64,000 nt of DNA, taken from contig NZ_QJJK01000002.1 in NCBI RefSeq assembly GCF_003201475.1, positions 372,001-436,000 of the forward strand. Reading direction: 5' to 3'. This DNA is from Chelatococcus asaccharovorans (GTDB lineage Bacteria; Pseudomonadota; Alphaproteobacteria; Rhizobiales; Beijerinckiaceae). Positions within the stretch are counted from its first letter, which is position 1. Each line of letters starts with the position of its first letter. Both the position numbers and the translations under genes were made by a program. Of this stretch, positions 44,183 through 52,714 are shown one piece after another. The notes below the pieces were generated by a model. It did not search any database. It had not been told where the DNA came from and saw only the letters and a list, made by a program, of their open reading frames with translations.

Positions 44183-47100
44183 TCAATGCCCTCCAGCCGG
44201 GCGAACGCGCCAGATGGCGTAGGGCTGATGATGGGGATCAAGGGTCAGCCATTGCAGCTTGCCCTCGCGCACCGACGATCGATCGTTGAGGAGATCGTCG
44301 ATCTCGAGTGCGGCGTTGTCACCAAGTCCCCACTCCCAGAGGGGAAGCTCGAACGAAAACGTCGCCTGGTTGAACGGATCGAGGTTTATAAGCACCAGAA
44401 TAACACTATCGCGTGCGGCCGTTGCCTTGCCATAATAAATAACCCGATCGTCGAACGCATTGTAGAACGTCAATCCAAGATGCGTTTGGAGAGCTGGATT
44501 GTTTTTTCGGATGCGATTCAACTGCGTTATCTCAGCGATAATATGTCCGTCTTTCGTCCAATCGCGCGGCTTGATCTCGTATTTCTCCGAGTCCTTGTAT
44601 TCCTCGCGGCCGGGCAACGCCTCAGCCTCGCAGAGTTCAAAGCCGGAATACATGCCCCACAGGCCAGACAATGTCGTTGCCAGGGCGGCGCGAATGAGAA
44701 ATCCCGGCCGGCCGGACGTCTGCAGGAAAATCGGATTGATATCCGGTGTATTCACGAAAAAATGCGGCCGGAAAAAGTCCCGAACCGGCGAGCTTGTTAG
44801 CTCCGACAGGTAGTCGATCAGGCCCTGCTTGTCATTTCGCCATGTGAAATATGTGTAGGATTGCGAAAAGCCAACTTTGGCTAAGCGGTACATCATCTTC
44901 GGCCTGGTAAAGGCTTCCGACAGGAATATGACATCGGGATAGCGGGACGAGACTTCATCGATCATCCATTCCCAGAATGGGAGCGGCTTTGTGTGCGGAT
45001 TGTCGACCCGGAACAGGCGCACGCCTTCCGCGGCCCATGTCAGCACAATGTCGCGCAGGGCGAGCCAGAGCCCGGGAATGGCGCCCTCGCCGTCGAAATC
45101 GACATTGACGATGTCTTCGTAGCGCTTCGGAGGGTTCTCAGCATAGCGAATACTGCCGTCCGGACGCCAGGCGAACCATTCGGGATGCTCCTTCAGCCAC
45201 GGATGGTCCGGCGAGCATTGAATGGCGAAATCGAGCGCAATTTCGATGCCGCGAGCAGCGGCTGCATCGCGCAGCCGTCGGAAATCCTCAAGCGTGCCGA
45301 GCTCCGGGTGGATCGCGTCATGGCCGCCCTCCTCGCTGCCGATGGCGTAGGGGCTGCCCGGCTCGTCGGGCCCGGCAATCAGGGCGTTATTGCGGCCTTT
45401 ACGGTTCTTCCGTCCGATCGGATGGATCGGTGGAAAATAAAGAACGTCGAAGCCCATGGCGTGGATGGCGGGCAGGCGTTCGATGACGCCGGCGAGCGTT
45501 CCGTGCCGACGGGCGTCACTGGTTTCGGAGCGGGGAAACAACTCGTACCAATTCGCGAAAGCCGCTCCCAGGCGCTCCACCGTGAGCGGTATCTCGACAG
45601 GATGGCGCGCCCGATGGTCCTTCGGGTCACAGGCGGCAGCGCACTGCGCCACGTCGGGAGCAAGAAGCCGGTCTATCGCCGCATCGACAGTGGGCGCGGC
45701 TTCGGCGGCCTCGATCGCTGCGGTAAGGGCGTCGCCATCCGCGTGCCGGGCACCGGCCGAGGCCCGGCGCAAATGCTGGAGCCCTTCCGCCAGTGCCAGA
45801 TCCAAAGGCTGCCTGGCAGCACGCTTCTTTTCAACCTCGTCACGCCAGGAGCCGTAAGCGTCGCGCCAGGCTTCCACGGTGTAGACGTGGCGGCCAAGGC
45901 GTAAAGGCATAAAGCTGCCTCGCCAGCGGTCGTTGTTCTCGAATGCCATCGGCGCCCGGCGCCACTCCGCTTCGTCGACAGGACGCCACAGGATTTGAGC
46001 GGCTATTTTGTCATGTCCATCGATGAAGATGTCGGCCGTCACAGCGACGGGGCAGCCAAGCAGCTCTTTGACGGCAAAACGCCCACCGTCGACCGCAGGG
46101 GCCACGCTTTCGATCACGATACGCGGCGCTTCGGCTGCACGGTGTACGGCGTCAGGACCCGGTGAGCGGACGACCGCCGGCGCGGCCCGAGAGCTCAGTC
46201 GCAAGGCGGCCCCGGGTTCCAGGCGAATGCTGCCGGTCGACGGTACCTGGATAGCGCCAGCCACGAACTGGAGCGATGCGGAGGGCAGAGGGCCGAGGCT
46301 CTCCGCCTTGATCATGGCTGGACGGTCGAGTGCGGGATTGACGAGAGCAAGCGCCGCTTCCCTCGCTGCGCGGGGAGCAGCGTGATCGGCGCGCAGCAAG
46401 ACGGTCACGGGCGCATCGGGTCCGCTCAGTCCATGAAGCGTATCTGTGCGGTTCCCATATTGCCCTTTCCTGACGTCGCCCAGGACCTTGGAAAACCTGC
46501 CGGACAAATCCGCCGGGAGGGGCCTGCTCTCCTCACGGCTGTAGGCACGCATGGGCGTCGCGGCCCCGCGCTCGAAGCCTTGGGGGACGAGGATTCCGGA
46601 GCCTGCGAAAGCGGCGACCTCCAACGCGCGTTGCGCCGCACATAGGCGATGCTCTCCGGCACAAGCAGCGAGGCGGCGGCCGAAGGGTGTCTCCACCGCC
46701 CAGATGAAGGGCGCGACGAACCGGCCAGCCTGCTGGCAAGCGGCAAGATCGGCGGAACGATAGTCCCAGCCCGCAAGCGAGGATTGGAGCAGGTTGAAGC
46801 CGCATCCACGCAGGCGCTCGATCTCCGCCGGCTTGACACCCGTCACATCAGCGATGAAGAGGCAGTCTGGCGCGTCTTGCCGGATGTGCGCCATCAATCT
46901 GGACCAGACCTGGGCCGGCACTTCACTCGAACCGACGCACCGGAAACCTGATGCGCCGCTCACGTACAGGGGCGCGAGCACCCGCGCGAAATAGGCAACG
47001 ATGCTGTGCTCACTTGCAGGGTCATCCCAGCGCGGGGTTCGGGAGCCGCGCGCGGTCAAATGGCGCGGGTCGATAACGTCCGGCCAGTTGCTTTCCGAAA

Positions 47101-47455
47101 AGTACGGGTGAAGCTCGGGAATATTCGCTTCCTCTGCCAGACGGCCCACGACGACGTCAATGAGAAGCTCAAGTTTGTGACGGTGGCAGGCCTCCGCCTT
47201 CCGCGCGATCCAGGCGGCGGGGGCATTGTCATGCCCCAGCTCTGCGAGCGCGTCGGCCACACTCGCGAAAGTCGCGGTGCGGAAAACATCACATCGACGG
47301 CCTGCCTTGAAAATTGGCGCAGTACATATATGCGTGAATCCCATCGAAAGGATTTCAGATAGCTTTTTATCCAGCCTATCATCGCAGAAGAATATCGGTG
47401 CGACGTAATAAATGCATGGAGATGCCGGATTCGCTGGCATATTATGTCTCTTCAT
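44183..47455 (-). CDS. glgE: Maltose-1-phosphate maltosyltransferase with extra N-terminal amylase-like domain
   Basis: Residues from about 430 to 1090 form a normal-length GlgE: RIVIESVAPAVDGGRFAVKE start, KNRKGRNN, FAIQCSPDHPWLKEHPEWF, the nucleophile in LFRVDNPHTKPLPFWEW near 820, the acid FLSEAFTRPKMM and FVNTPDINP. It adds maltosyl units from maltose-1-phosphate to alpha-glucan. The first about 400 residues look like another, degenerate GH13-type barrel (YYVAPIFFCDDRLDKKLSEI; LELLIDVVVGRLAEE; FRCVGSSEVP) without the catalytic Asp/Glu/Asp set. The start could be ATG 47455 or 47440. It is the first gene of the operon. Confidence 0.93.
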   Translation of the reverse strand: MKRHNMPANPASPCIYYVAPIFFCDDRLDKKLSEILSMGFTHICTAPIFKAGRRCDVFRTATFASVADALAELGHDNAPAAWIARKAEACHRHKLELLIDVVVGRLAEEANIPELHPYFSESNWPDVIDPRHLTARGSRTPRWDDPASEHSIVAYFARVLAPLYVSGASGFRCVGSSEVPAQVWSRLMAHIRQDAPDCLFIADVTGVKPAEIERLRGCGFNLLQSSLAGWDYRSADLAACQQAGRFVAPFIWAVETPFGRRLAACAGEHRLCAAQRALEVAAFAGSGILVPQGFERGAATPMRAYSREESRPLPADLSGRFSKVLGDVRKGQYGNRTDTLHGLSGPDAPVTVLLRADHAAPRAAREAALALVNPALDRPAMIKAESLGPLPSASLQFVAGAIQVPSTGSIRLEPGAALRLSSRAAPAVVRSPGPDAVHRAAEAPRIVIESVAPAVDGGRFAVKELLGCPVAVTADIFIDGHDKIAAQILWRPVDEAEWRRAPMAFENNDRWRGSFMPLRLGRHVYTVEAWRDAYGSWRDEVEKKRAARQPLDLALAEGLQHLRRASAGARHADGDALTAAIEAAEAAPTVDAAIDRLLAPDVAQCAAACDPKDHRARHPVEIPLTVERLGAAFANWYELFPRSETSDARRHGTLAGVIERLPAIHAMGFDVLYFPPIHPIGRKNRKGRNNALIAGPDEPGSPYAIGSEEGGHDAIHPELGTLEDFRRLRDAAAARGIEIALDFAIQCSPDHPWLKEHPEWFAWRPDGSIRYAENPPKRYEDIVNVDFDGEGAIPGLWLALRDIVLTWAAEGVRLFRVDNPHTKPLPFWEWMIDEVSSRYPDVIFLSEAFTRPKMMYRLAKVGFSQSYTYFTWRNDKQGLIDYLSELTSSPVRDFFRPHFFVNTPDINPIFLQTSGRPGFLIRAALATTLSGLWGMYSGFELCEAEALPGREEYKDSEKYEIKPRDWTKDGHIIAEITQLNRIRKNNPALQTHLGLTFYNAFDDRVIYYGKATAARDSVILVLINLDPFNQATFSFELPLWEWGLGDNAALEIDDLLNDRSSVREGKLQWLTLDPHHQPYAIWRVRPAGGH

Positions 47456-47750
47456 ATCCCCTTAAACCAACGAACGGCACGATTTTATCATTGCAGGGGG
47501 CCTGTTTTGCTGTGGGAGTGGAAGCCGGCTCGGACGCTGCTTCTGCAGTAACAACCACGAGCGTCAGAACAAGTTCCGTCAGCGCACGGCAAAGGTTACT
47601 GCAGCAGACCGCGGGTCACCGTGGCCGGGCTTCCGCGCAGAGAAAGAAGAACCGCAGGCGGCGTGCTCAACATGGCACGTCGGCGTACGGTTCTGTTCGG
47701 AACGTTCCTCCTTTCACGTGCGTTCTCCCTGCACCCCATTGGAGGACAGA
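47456..47750. promoter_or_regulatory. Divergent gap upstream of glgE and the DUF2934 pseudogene
   Basis: A 295-bp gap without a gene. It must hold the promoter of the glycogen-trehalose operon (minus) and of the DUF2934 gene (plus). AAGGGG lies a few bases before the 47455 glgE start. I see no convincing sigma-70 hexamer pair; a stress-type promoter is possible but not demonstrable by eye. Confidence 0.4.
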
Positions 47751-48065
47751 ATGGACGAAAGAGAACATCGCATCCGCGAACGCGCCCACCGGCTCTGGGA
47801 AGAGGAAGGCCGGCCGGAAGGGCGTGCCGAGCGCCACTGGTAGCAGGCCGAAGAGATCGTGGCGATCGAGGAGAGATACGAGGAGGGATATACGGACGAT
47901 CGACAGGTGGTCGATGCTGCCGCGGCGCCCGCGGTAGAGCCGATAGGGGTGCCGGCCCATGCTGGCGAGAACAACCCGGCCAGCGAGAGCCACATTCCTC
48001 CCCCGGAACCGGCGCCGCAGGTGCAGCGCGGACGGAAACGCCAGCGGACGACCCGCTCAGAGTGA
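47751..48065 (+). pseudogene. DUF2934 protein gene with an in-frame amber codon
   Basis: The ATG at 47751 follows GGAGGACAGA, an excellent ribosome binding site. The product begins MDEREHRIRERAHRLWEEEG and continues RPEGRAERHW, a textbook DUF2934 start. DUF2934 proteins go on with LQAE or similar after HW, but here TAG (47841-47843) interrupts exactly there and QAEEIVAIEERYEEGYTDD follows in the same frame. The open frame then runs to TGA at 48063-48065, giving 104 codons including the amber. A single-base nonsense mutation is the simplest explanation. Function of DUF2934 is unknown; its genes are common near glycogen and stress genes in rhizobia (general impression, not checked). Confidence 0.85.
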
Positions 48066-48087
48066 CAAGCGGCGATGCCGTCCGTTT

Positions 48088-48109
48088 GCGGTTCCACTGC
48101 TGGAACCGC
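48088..48109. terminator. Hairpin between convergent DUF2934 and pfkB genes
   Basis: GCGGTTCCA and TGGAACCGC form a perfect 9-bp stem with a 4-nt CTGC loop, lying between the two convergent stops. No T run follows on either side, so this is a candidate bidirectional terminator or mRNA end structure. Confidence 0.55.
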
Positions 48110-48123
48110 CGGTCCGGATTCAA

Positions 48124-49140
48124 CTAGCGGGATGACCCTTCAGGTCCGGCCGTGCCCGGATCGTCAGGCCTGACCGCCCCGCCGCTCGCGAACCGTGGTT
48201 GCATGACCGCGAGGATATCCGATTCCGTTGGCAGATCGGCCCCTTTGCGCGAGCAGGTGATGGACGAGGCGGCGATCGCGAAATTCATCGCCTTGCGGAG
48301 ATCGGCAACCTCCAGTTCCATGAAGCGAGGACGGGCAAGACGGCCGATCTTGCTGAGAGAGGCGAGCAGCGCGGCATGGAAACTGTCACCGGCACCAACG
48401 GTGTCAGCCACCTTGACCGGGAGCGCGTCCACGCGAATCTCCGGTTGCCCGCGCAGAAAGGCTGAGGCTCCATGCACGCCCCGCGTGAGAACCACAAGGC
48501 GGGGGCCCCGCAGCAACCATCCGGCGATCAAGTCCTCTGGGACGCAGGCAGTCCCATAGCCGGTGCAAAGATCCTCCTCGCTCGCCTTGATGATATCAGC
48601 GTAAGGCAGGAAGGCCTCGAACTGTGAACGCCACGCCTTGATGTCGGGTGTGACCGTGGGCCGGACGTTTGGATCGAGCGAGATCGTCGCGCGTCCCGCC
48701 TCCCTCTGGACAAGCGTCAGCAGGGCGTCCGCGACGGGCGGCACGGCAAGCGTGTAGGATCCGACGGTGATCGCCTCGAATTCATGCTCCGGACCGGGAA
48801 GATCGGCTTGCGTGATATCCCGGTCGGCCTTGCCCTCGCCGTGGAAAGCATAGCTCGGCTGGCCGTTCGCGTCGGTCGCCACGACGCTGATTGTCGAAAG
48901 GCGCTCGCTCTTCTTGGCGAAGGAGAGCGCAACCCCTTCTCGCGCGAGTTTCCGGCCGATCGCTTGGCCAAACGGGTCAGTGGAGATCCCCCCGAAGAAA
49001 GCCGCCCGCGCACCGAGCCGCGAGAGGCCAACCGCGACATTGAAGGGAGATCCCCCCAGCAACGCCTCCGTCGCCACGTCGTTCACCGGATCAACCGAGA
49101 CAAACAAATCGACGAGGGCCTCGCCGCAGACAAGAATCAT
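48124..49140 (-). CDS. PfkB-family carbohydrate kinase (fructokinase-like)
   Basis: A 338-residue ribokinase/PfkB sugar kinase. It opens with MILVCGEALVDLFVSV and GGSPFNVAVGLSRLGARAAF (PfkB signature 1 region), carries SLDPNVRP near residue 170, and has the catalytic-base motif DTVGAGDSFHAALL near residue 245 (PfkB signature 2). The C-terminal 20 residues are Pro/Gly-rich and probably disordered. It phosphorylates a sugar, most likely fructose, with ATP. It diverges from the AraC regulator and the polyol ABC operon. With a sorbitol/xylitol-type dehydrogenase nearby, a polyol to ketose to ketose-phosphate route is plausible. Confidence 0.88.
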   Translation of the reverse strand: MILVCGEALVDLFVSVDPVNDVATEALLGGSPFNVAVGLSRLGARAAFFGGISTDPFGQAIGRKLAREGVALSFAKKSERLSTISVVATDANGQPSYAFHGEGKADRDITQADLPGPEHEFEAITVGSYTLAVPPVADALLTLVQREAGRATISLDPNVRPTVTPDIKAWRSQFEAFLPYADIIKASEEDLCTGYGTACVPEDLIAGWLLRGPRLVVLTRGVHGASAFLRGQPEIRVDALPVKVADTVGAGDSFHAALLASLSKIGRLARPRFMELEVADLRKAMNFAIAASSITCSRKGADLPTESDILAVMQPRFASGGAVRPDDPGTAGPEGSSR

Positions 49141-49308
49141 GATGGCTACTCATTCAAGGGCTAGACAGAAAAAGCTGATGCCGCGATTTTGCGGTTTACT
49201 GCGGTTGCGATAACGAAACATATGCAGATTTCAGCATCAGGTCGTTGCGTGGCCGCCCGAGGGGAAGCCCCGCGGATTTGATGCGATTGGTCTCTATGAG
49301 CGCAAATC

Positions 49309-50190
49309 ATGCCCCGATCGATCAGCAAGAGCCCCGCCCTCGAACGCATCATAGCAAGTCCCGAACATAGCTTTCGGTGTGTCTCGCACGATTTTCCCTG
49401 CGAGGTCGCGCGTTGGAACTACCATCCCGAACATGAGCTTCACCTCATCCGGCGCTCGACCGGCCGTGTGTTCGTCGGCGACTATATTGGAACCTTCGGC
49501 CCGGGACATCTCGCCTTCGTCAACTCCAACGTTCCCCACAACTGGGTGAGCGATCTCCACCCCGATGAAGTTGTGGCCGATCGGGATCTGGTCATCCAGT
49601 TCGATCCCGGTCTCCTCGAAAAGGCGGCCAGCCTCTTTCCGGAATTGCGCAGCTTTTTGCCGAGCCTGGAGGTTTTCAACCGCAGCTGGCAGTTCCATGA
49701 CGACTGCGCGCGCGCGGGAGCGAGCCTGATGGAAGACATCAGCACGGCAACCGGCGTAACCAGGCTGATACGCTTTCTCGAGTTGCTCCACCTTCTGGCG
49801 ACGACAAAAGACCGAACGCCGCTCGCCACCCCCAGCTACGTCCCAACCCTCGATCAGGCCGCTTCGGACCAGATCGAAAAAGCGATGCGCTTCATCCTCG
49901 CCAGGCTTCCGCACGAGGTCAGTATGGAGGAGGTGGCCACCCATGTCGGTATGTCGTCCAGTTCGTTCTCACGCTTTTTCAAACGCAATACAGCGCATAA
50001 CTTCGTTGACTATATGCGGAAATTGCGGATCGGCGAAGCCAGCAGGCTGCTGGCCGAAACCCAAAGGCCGATCACGGACATCTGCTTTGACGTTGGATAT
50101 GCAAACATCTCCAGTTTCAACCGAAGCTTTCGTGAGGAACGCGGTATGACGCCGAGCGCCTACCGCAGACTTTCGCGTGCGATCGATTGA
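49309..50190 (+). CDS. AraC-family transcriptional regulator
   Basis: A 293-residue AraC/XylS regulator. An N-terminal cupin-like ligand domain (WNYHPEHELHLIRRSTGRVF, FVNSNVPHNWVSDLHPDE) occupies about residues 25-120. The C-terminal double helix-turn-helix starts IEKAMRFILARLPHEVSMEEV near residue 190, with MSSSSFSRFFKRNT and the signature ITDICFDVGYANISSFNRSF near residue 250. It lies between pfkB (divergent) and the ABC operon and is the likely activator of the polyol genes. A 21-bp-spaced repeat upstream of the ABC operon is a candidate target. Confidence 0.9.
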   Translation: MPRSISKSPALERIIASPEHSFRCVSHDFPCEVARWNYHPEHELHLIRRSTGRVFVGDYIGTFGPGHLAFVNSNVPHNWVSDLHPDEVVADRDLVIQFDPGLLEKAASLFPELRSFLPSLEVFNRSWQFHDDCARAGASLMEDISTATGVTRLIRFLELLHLLATTKDRTPLATPSYVPTLDQAASDQIEKAMRFILARLPHEVSMEEVATHVGMSSSSFSRFFKRNTAHNFVDYMRKLRIGEASRLLAETQRPITDICFDVGYANISSFNRSFREERGMTPSAYRRLSRAID

Positions 50191-50504
50191 AATGGATTGA
50201 ACGGCGGCGCCTTTTGCCCGGTAAAACCGGGAAACGCGCGGGACGAGCCCCTCCCTATCAGATCACCCGGCGCTCCTTTGCACCGGACGCGATCAATCAT
50301 CCCAGACATGACTATTAACGATCGGCGCCTCCGTCTACAAATTTTTGCAGGCTTAGTGCGCCTCGCGCCGATCTTTCGATCTTCTTTGCGCAAAAAATCA
50401 TAGGTTTTGCGCAAGCCTGATGCTGGCGCGCAGATCCCCGGAATGGTGTTATCTCAGTCGTCCCGGTTCGCCGCGAGACCAAAGATAAGCGGGAGGAGAA
50501 TACG
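50191..50504 (+). promoter_or_regulatory. 314-bp promoter region of the polyol ABC operon
   Basis: No gene is seen. It contains the repeated TTGCGCAA operator candidate (50386-50414) about 90-120 bp before the binding-protein ATG. GGGAGGAG directly precedes the start at 50505. Confidence 0.5.
50386..50414. promoter_or_regulatory. Candidate AraC operator: two TTGCGCAA boxes
   Basis: TTTGCGCAA occurs twice, with TTGCGCAA at 50386-50393 and 50407-50414. The centres are 21 bp apart, two helical turns, the spacing at which AraC-family proteins bind adjacent half-sites. The box is itself palindromic. It lies upstream of the operon that follows the AraC gene. Confidence 0.55.
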
Positions 50505-51755
50505 ATGACGACGACTTTTGCACGACGATTCGGCTTGGCGCTCGGCGCCTCAATCCTGGCCGGTTCGCTGATTTCGGGCGCGGTAGCGAAGGATCTCACC
50601 GTCACGACCTGGACGGCGACCTCGCCGGGCCTGAAAGATTGGTGGAAAGTCATCGAGGAGAAATTCGAGAAGGCCAATCCGGGAGTCGACGTCAAGATCG
50701 AGAATATCGCCTTCGGCGACTATATTCGCACCCTGACCACCCGGTTTGTCGCGGGCAGCGCGCCCTCGATCGTGCATGTTCCTTTGCCGACCATCAATCT
50801 GCCCGCCTGGGCCGAAGCGGGCTTTCTGATGGGTGTCGATGACCGCATTGCCGGAACCGACATCGCCAGCAAATGGCCGGCCAACCAGGCAGCGATGTCC
50901 TGGAAGGGCGCCGACTATGGCGTTCTGCTCGTGCATTACGGCTACGTCTTCTTCGTCAACGAGAAGATGTTCAGGGATGCCGGCATAGCCATTCCAACGA
51001 ACAGGAATGAACTGCTTGCCGCGGCCAAGGCGCTGACCAAGGACGGCAAATACGGCTTTGCCATTACCGACGATAACACGGTCAACTTCATGCGCGATGC
51101 GCTTGAGTTCGTCAGCGGTCTCGGCGGCCAGTGGGCGAAAGATGGCGCCTGGAATTTCACGGATCCCAAGGTCGTCGAGGCGATCGATCTATGGCGCGAC
51201 ATCGGCCAGAACTACGCGCCGCGCGGCACAGATATCAATGCCAAGCGGCAGGCGTTCTATGATGGCAACGTGGCCATGATGATCGAGAACCCCTCGGTAT
51301 GGCCTAATGTGGCTGCGGCCGCGAAGCCCGGTGTCGTCGGCGATCTGCACCTCGCGACCATGCCCTTCAAGGTGGTGCCGGGCGATGTCAGCCACGGCTT
51401 GTCCATCCCCCAGGAAGCCGATGCCGAGACCGCAAAGCTTGCCTGGGCCTTCACCGAAATGGCCGCCTCGCCGGATCTCATGCGATCTTATGTCGAACTG
51501 GTGAAATCACCGGTGGCGCGGCCGGGGGTCGATGAAGCGCTGTTGAAGGATAGGGATACCGTCGTTATCGCCAAATCCGCGGAGAATGCGCAGGTCCTTG
51601 TTCCCAACGAATACTATGGCGTGCGCAAGAACTACGCGGCGTTTTCCACGGAATTGACCAACGCCCTTCGCAGCGTCCTGCAGGGACAGGCACCGACGAA
51701 GGAGGCCCTTGCCGCACTTCAGGAACGGTTGGTCGCCAAAGGCATCACGCCATGA
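50505..51755 (+). CDS. ABC transporter sugar/polyol-binding protein
   Basis: A family-1 extracellular solute-binding protein of 416 residues. The Sec signal peptide is MTTTFARRF plus a hydrophobic core ending SGAVA (residue 27), with the mature protein starting KDLTVTTWTATSPG. IEEKFEKANPGVDVKIENIA near residue 50 and FRDAGIAIPTNRNELLAAAK near residue 155 follow the usual pattern. GGGAGGAG precedes the ATG. Its stop overlaps the first permease gene as ATGA. The ligand is probably a sugar or polyol, judging from the dehydrogenase and kinase nearby. Confidence 0.92.
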   Translation: MTTTFARRFGLALGASILAGSLISGAVAKDLTVTTWTATSPGLKDWWKVIEEKFEKANPGVDVKIENIAFGDYIRTLTTRFVAGSAPSIVHVPLPTINLPAWAEAGFLMGVDDRIAGTDIASKWPANQAAMSWKGADYGVLLVHYGYVFFVNEKMFRDAGIAIPTNRNELLAAAKALTKDGKYGFAITDDNTVNFMRDALEFVSGLGGQWAKDGAWNFTDPKVVEAIDLWRDIGQNYAPRGTDINAKRQAFYDGNVAMMIENPSVWPNVAAAAKPGVVGDLHLATMPFKVVPGDVSHGLSIPQEADAETAKLAWAFTEMAASPDLMRSYVELVKSPVARPGVDEALLKDRDTVVIAKSAENAQVLVPNEYYGVRKNYAAFSTELTNALRSVLQGQAPTKEALAALQERLVAKGITP

Positions 51756-52714
51756 CACGTGTCGCAGCGACGGCGGCGCCTGCAGGCGCTGTCGCTCTCA
51801 TGCGCCCACGGAGGACGCGGCATGGCGCGCCGCCGCGCGAAGGATATGGCTTTGCGCTGGCCCTGCTCGCGCCGTCGTCCGCGCTTATCGGCGCGCTCCT
51901 GCTGGCACCTCTTGTTCTGCTGCTGATCATCAGCTTCAAGAGCGTCAAGCTTGGCAATATCGCCCTGATCCTGAGGGCGGACTTTACCTGGGACAACTAT
52001 ATTCGGGTTCTCTCGGATCCGGCGACATGGCATAGCCTCTCGATCAGCGGAGCCTATATCCTGGGGTCCTCGATCATGGCTTTCGGGCTCGGCCTTGCGA
52101 CGGCGCTGATTCTGAATGAGAAGTTCCCGGCACAGAGACTGTTTCGAACACTCATGCTGCTGCCCTGGGCCGTCCCAGGCATCACAGCGACGATCGCCTT
52201 TCTGTGGATCCTGCAACCGTCCTTTGGCGTTTTCAACTTCATGCTGCGGACGCTCGGCTTTGCTGCCCAGGACATCAACTGGTTTGGCGATTCACGGCTT
52301 GCCCTTCTCGCGGTTATTTTTCCGACGGTCTGGAAGACCTATCCCTTCTTCACGATCATGCTGCTGGCCGCGCTGCAGACAATCCCGCGGGAGCTCTATG
52401 AGGCCGCCTCGATCGACGGGGCCAACAAATGGCGTCAGTTCCAGTGGATCACCTGGCCCAGTCTTCGTCGCTATGCGATTGTCGCGCTCGTCTTCAACGC
52501 GATGTATGTCTTCCGCGAGTTTGACTTCATTTTTGCATCGACCAAAGGCGGCCCGCAGGGCGCCACCGATACGATCGCGATCCGCATCTATAACCTCGCC
52601 TTCGAGACCTTCGACATGGCCGCGGCTTCGGCGCTCGGCGTTCTCACATTCGTCCTTGTCGCGATCTGCGTGTTTGGCTTCGTCCGCTGGCAGATGAAAC
52701 TGGAGCAACGGTGA
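51752..52714 (+). CDS. Sugar-type ABC transporter permease (MalF family)
   Basis: A 320-residue inner-membrane permease with six predicted transmembrane segments. The N-terminal 30 residues are Pro/Arg-rich and cytoplasmic. The EAA loop ELYEAASIDGANKWRQFQWI lies near residue 215. FIFASTKGGPQGATDTIAIR near residue 265 is typical of this family. It overlaps its neighbours by 4 bp on both sides, so translation is coupled. Confidence 0.9.
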   Translation: MTRVAATAAPAGAVALMRPRRTRHGAPPREGYGFALALLAPSSALIGALLLAPLVLLLIISFKSVKLGNIALILRADFTWDNYIRVLSDPATWHSLSISGAYILGSSIMAFGLGLATALILNEKFPAQRLFRTLMLLPWAVPGITATIAFLWILQPSFGVFNFMLRTLGFAAQDINWFGDSRLALLAVIFPTVWKTYPFFTIMLLAALQTIPRELYEAASIDGANKWRQFQWITWPSLRRYAIVALVFNAMYVFREFDFIFASTKGGPQGATDTIAIRIYNLAFETFDMAAASALGVLTFVLVAICVFGFVRWQMKLEQR

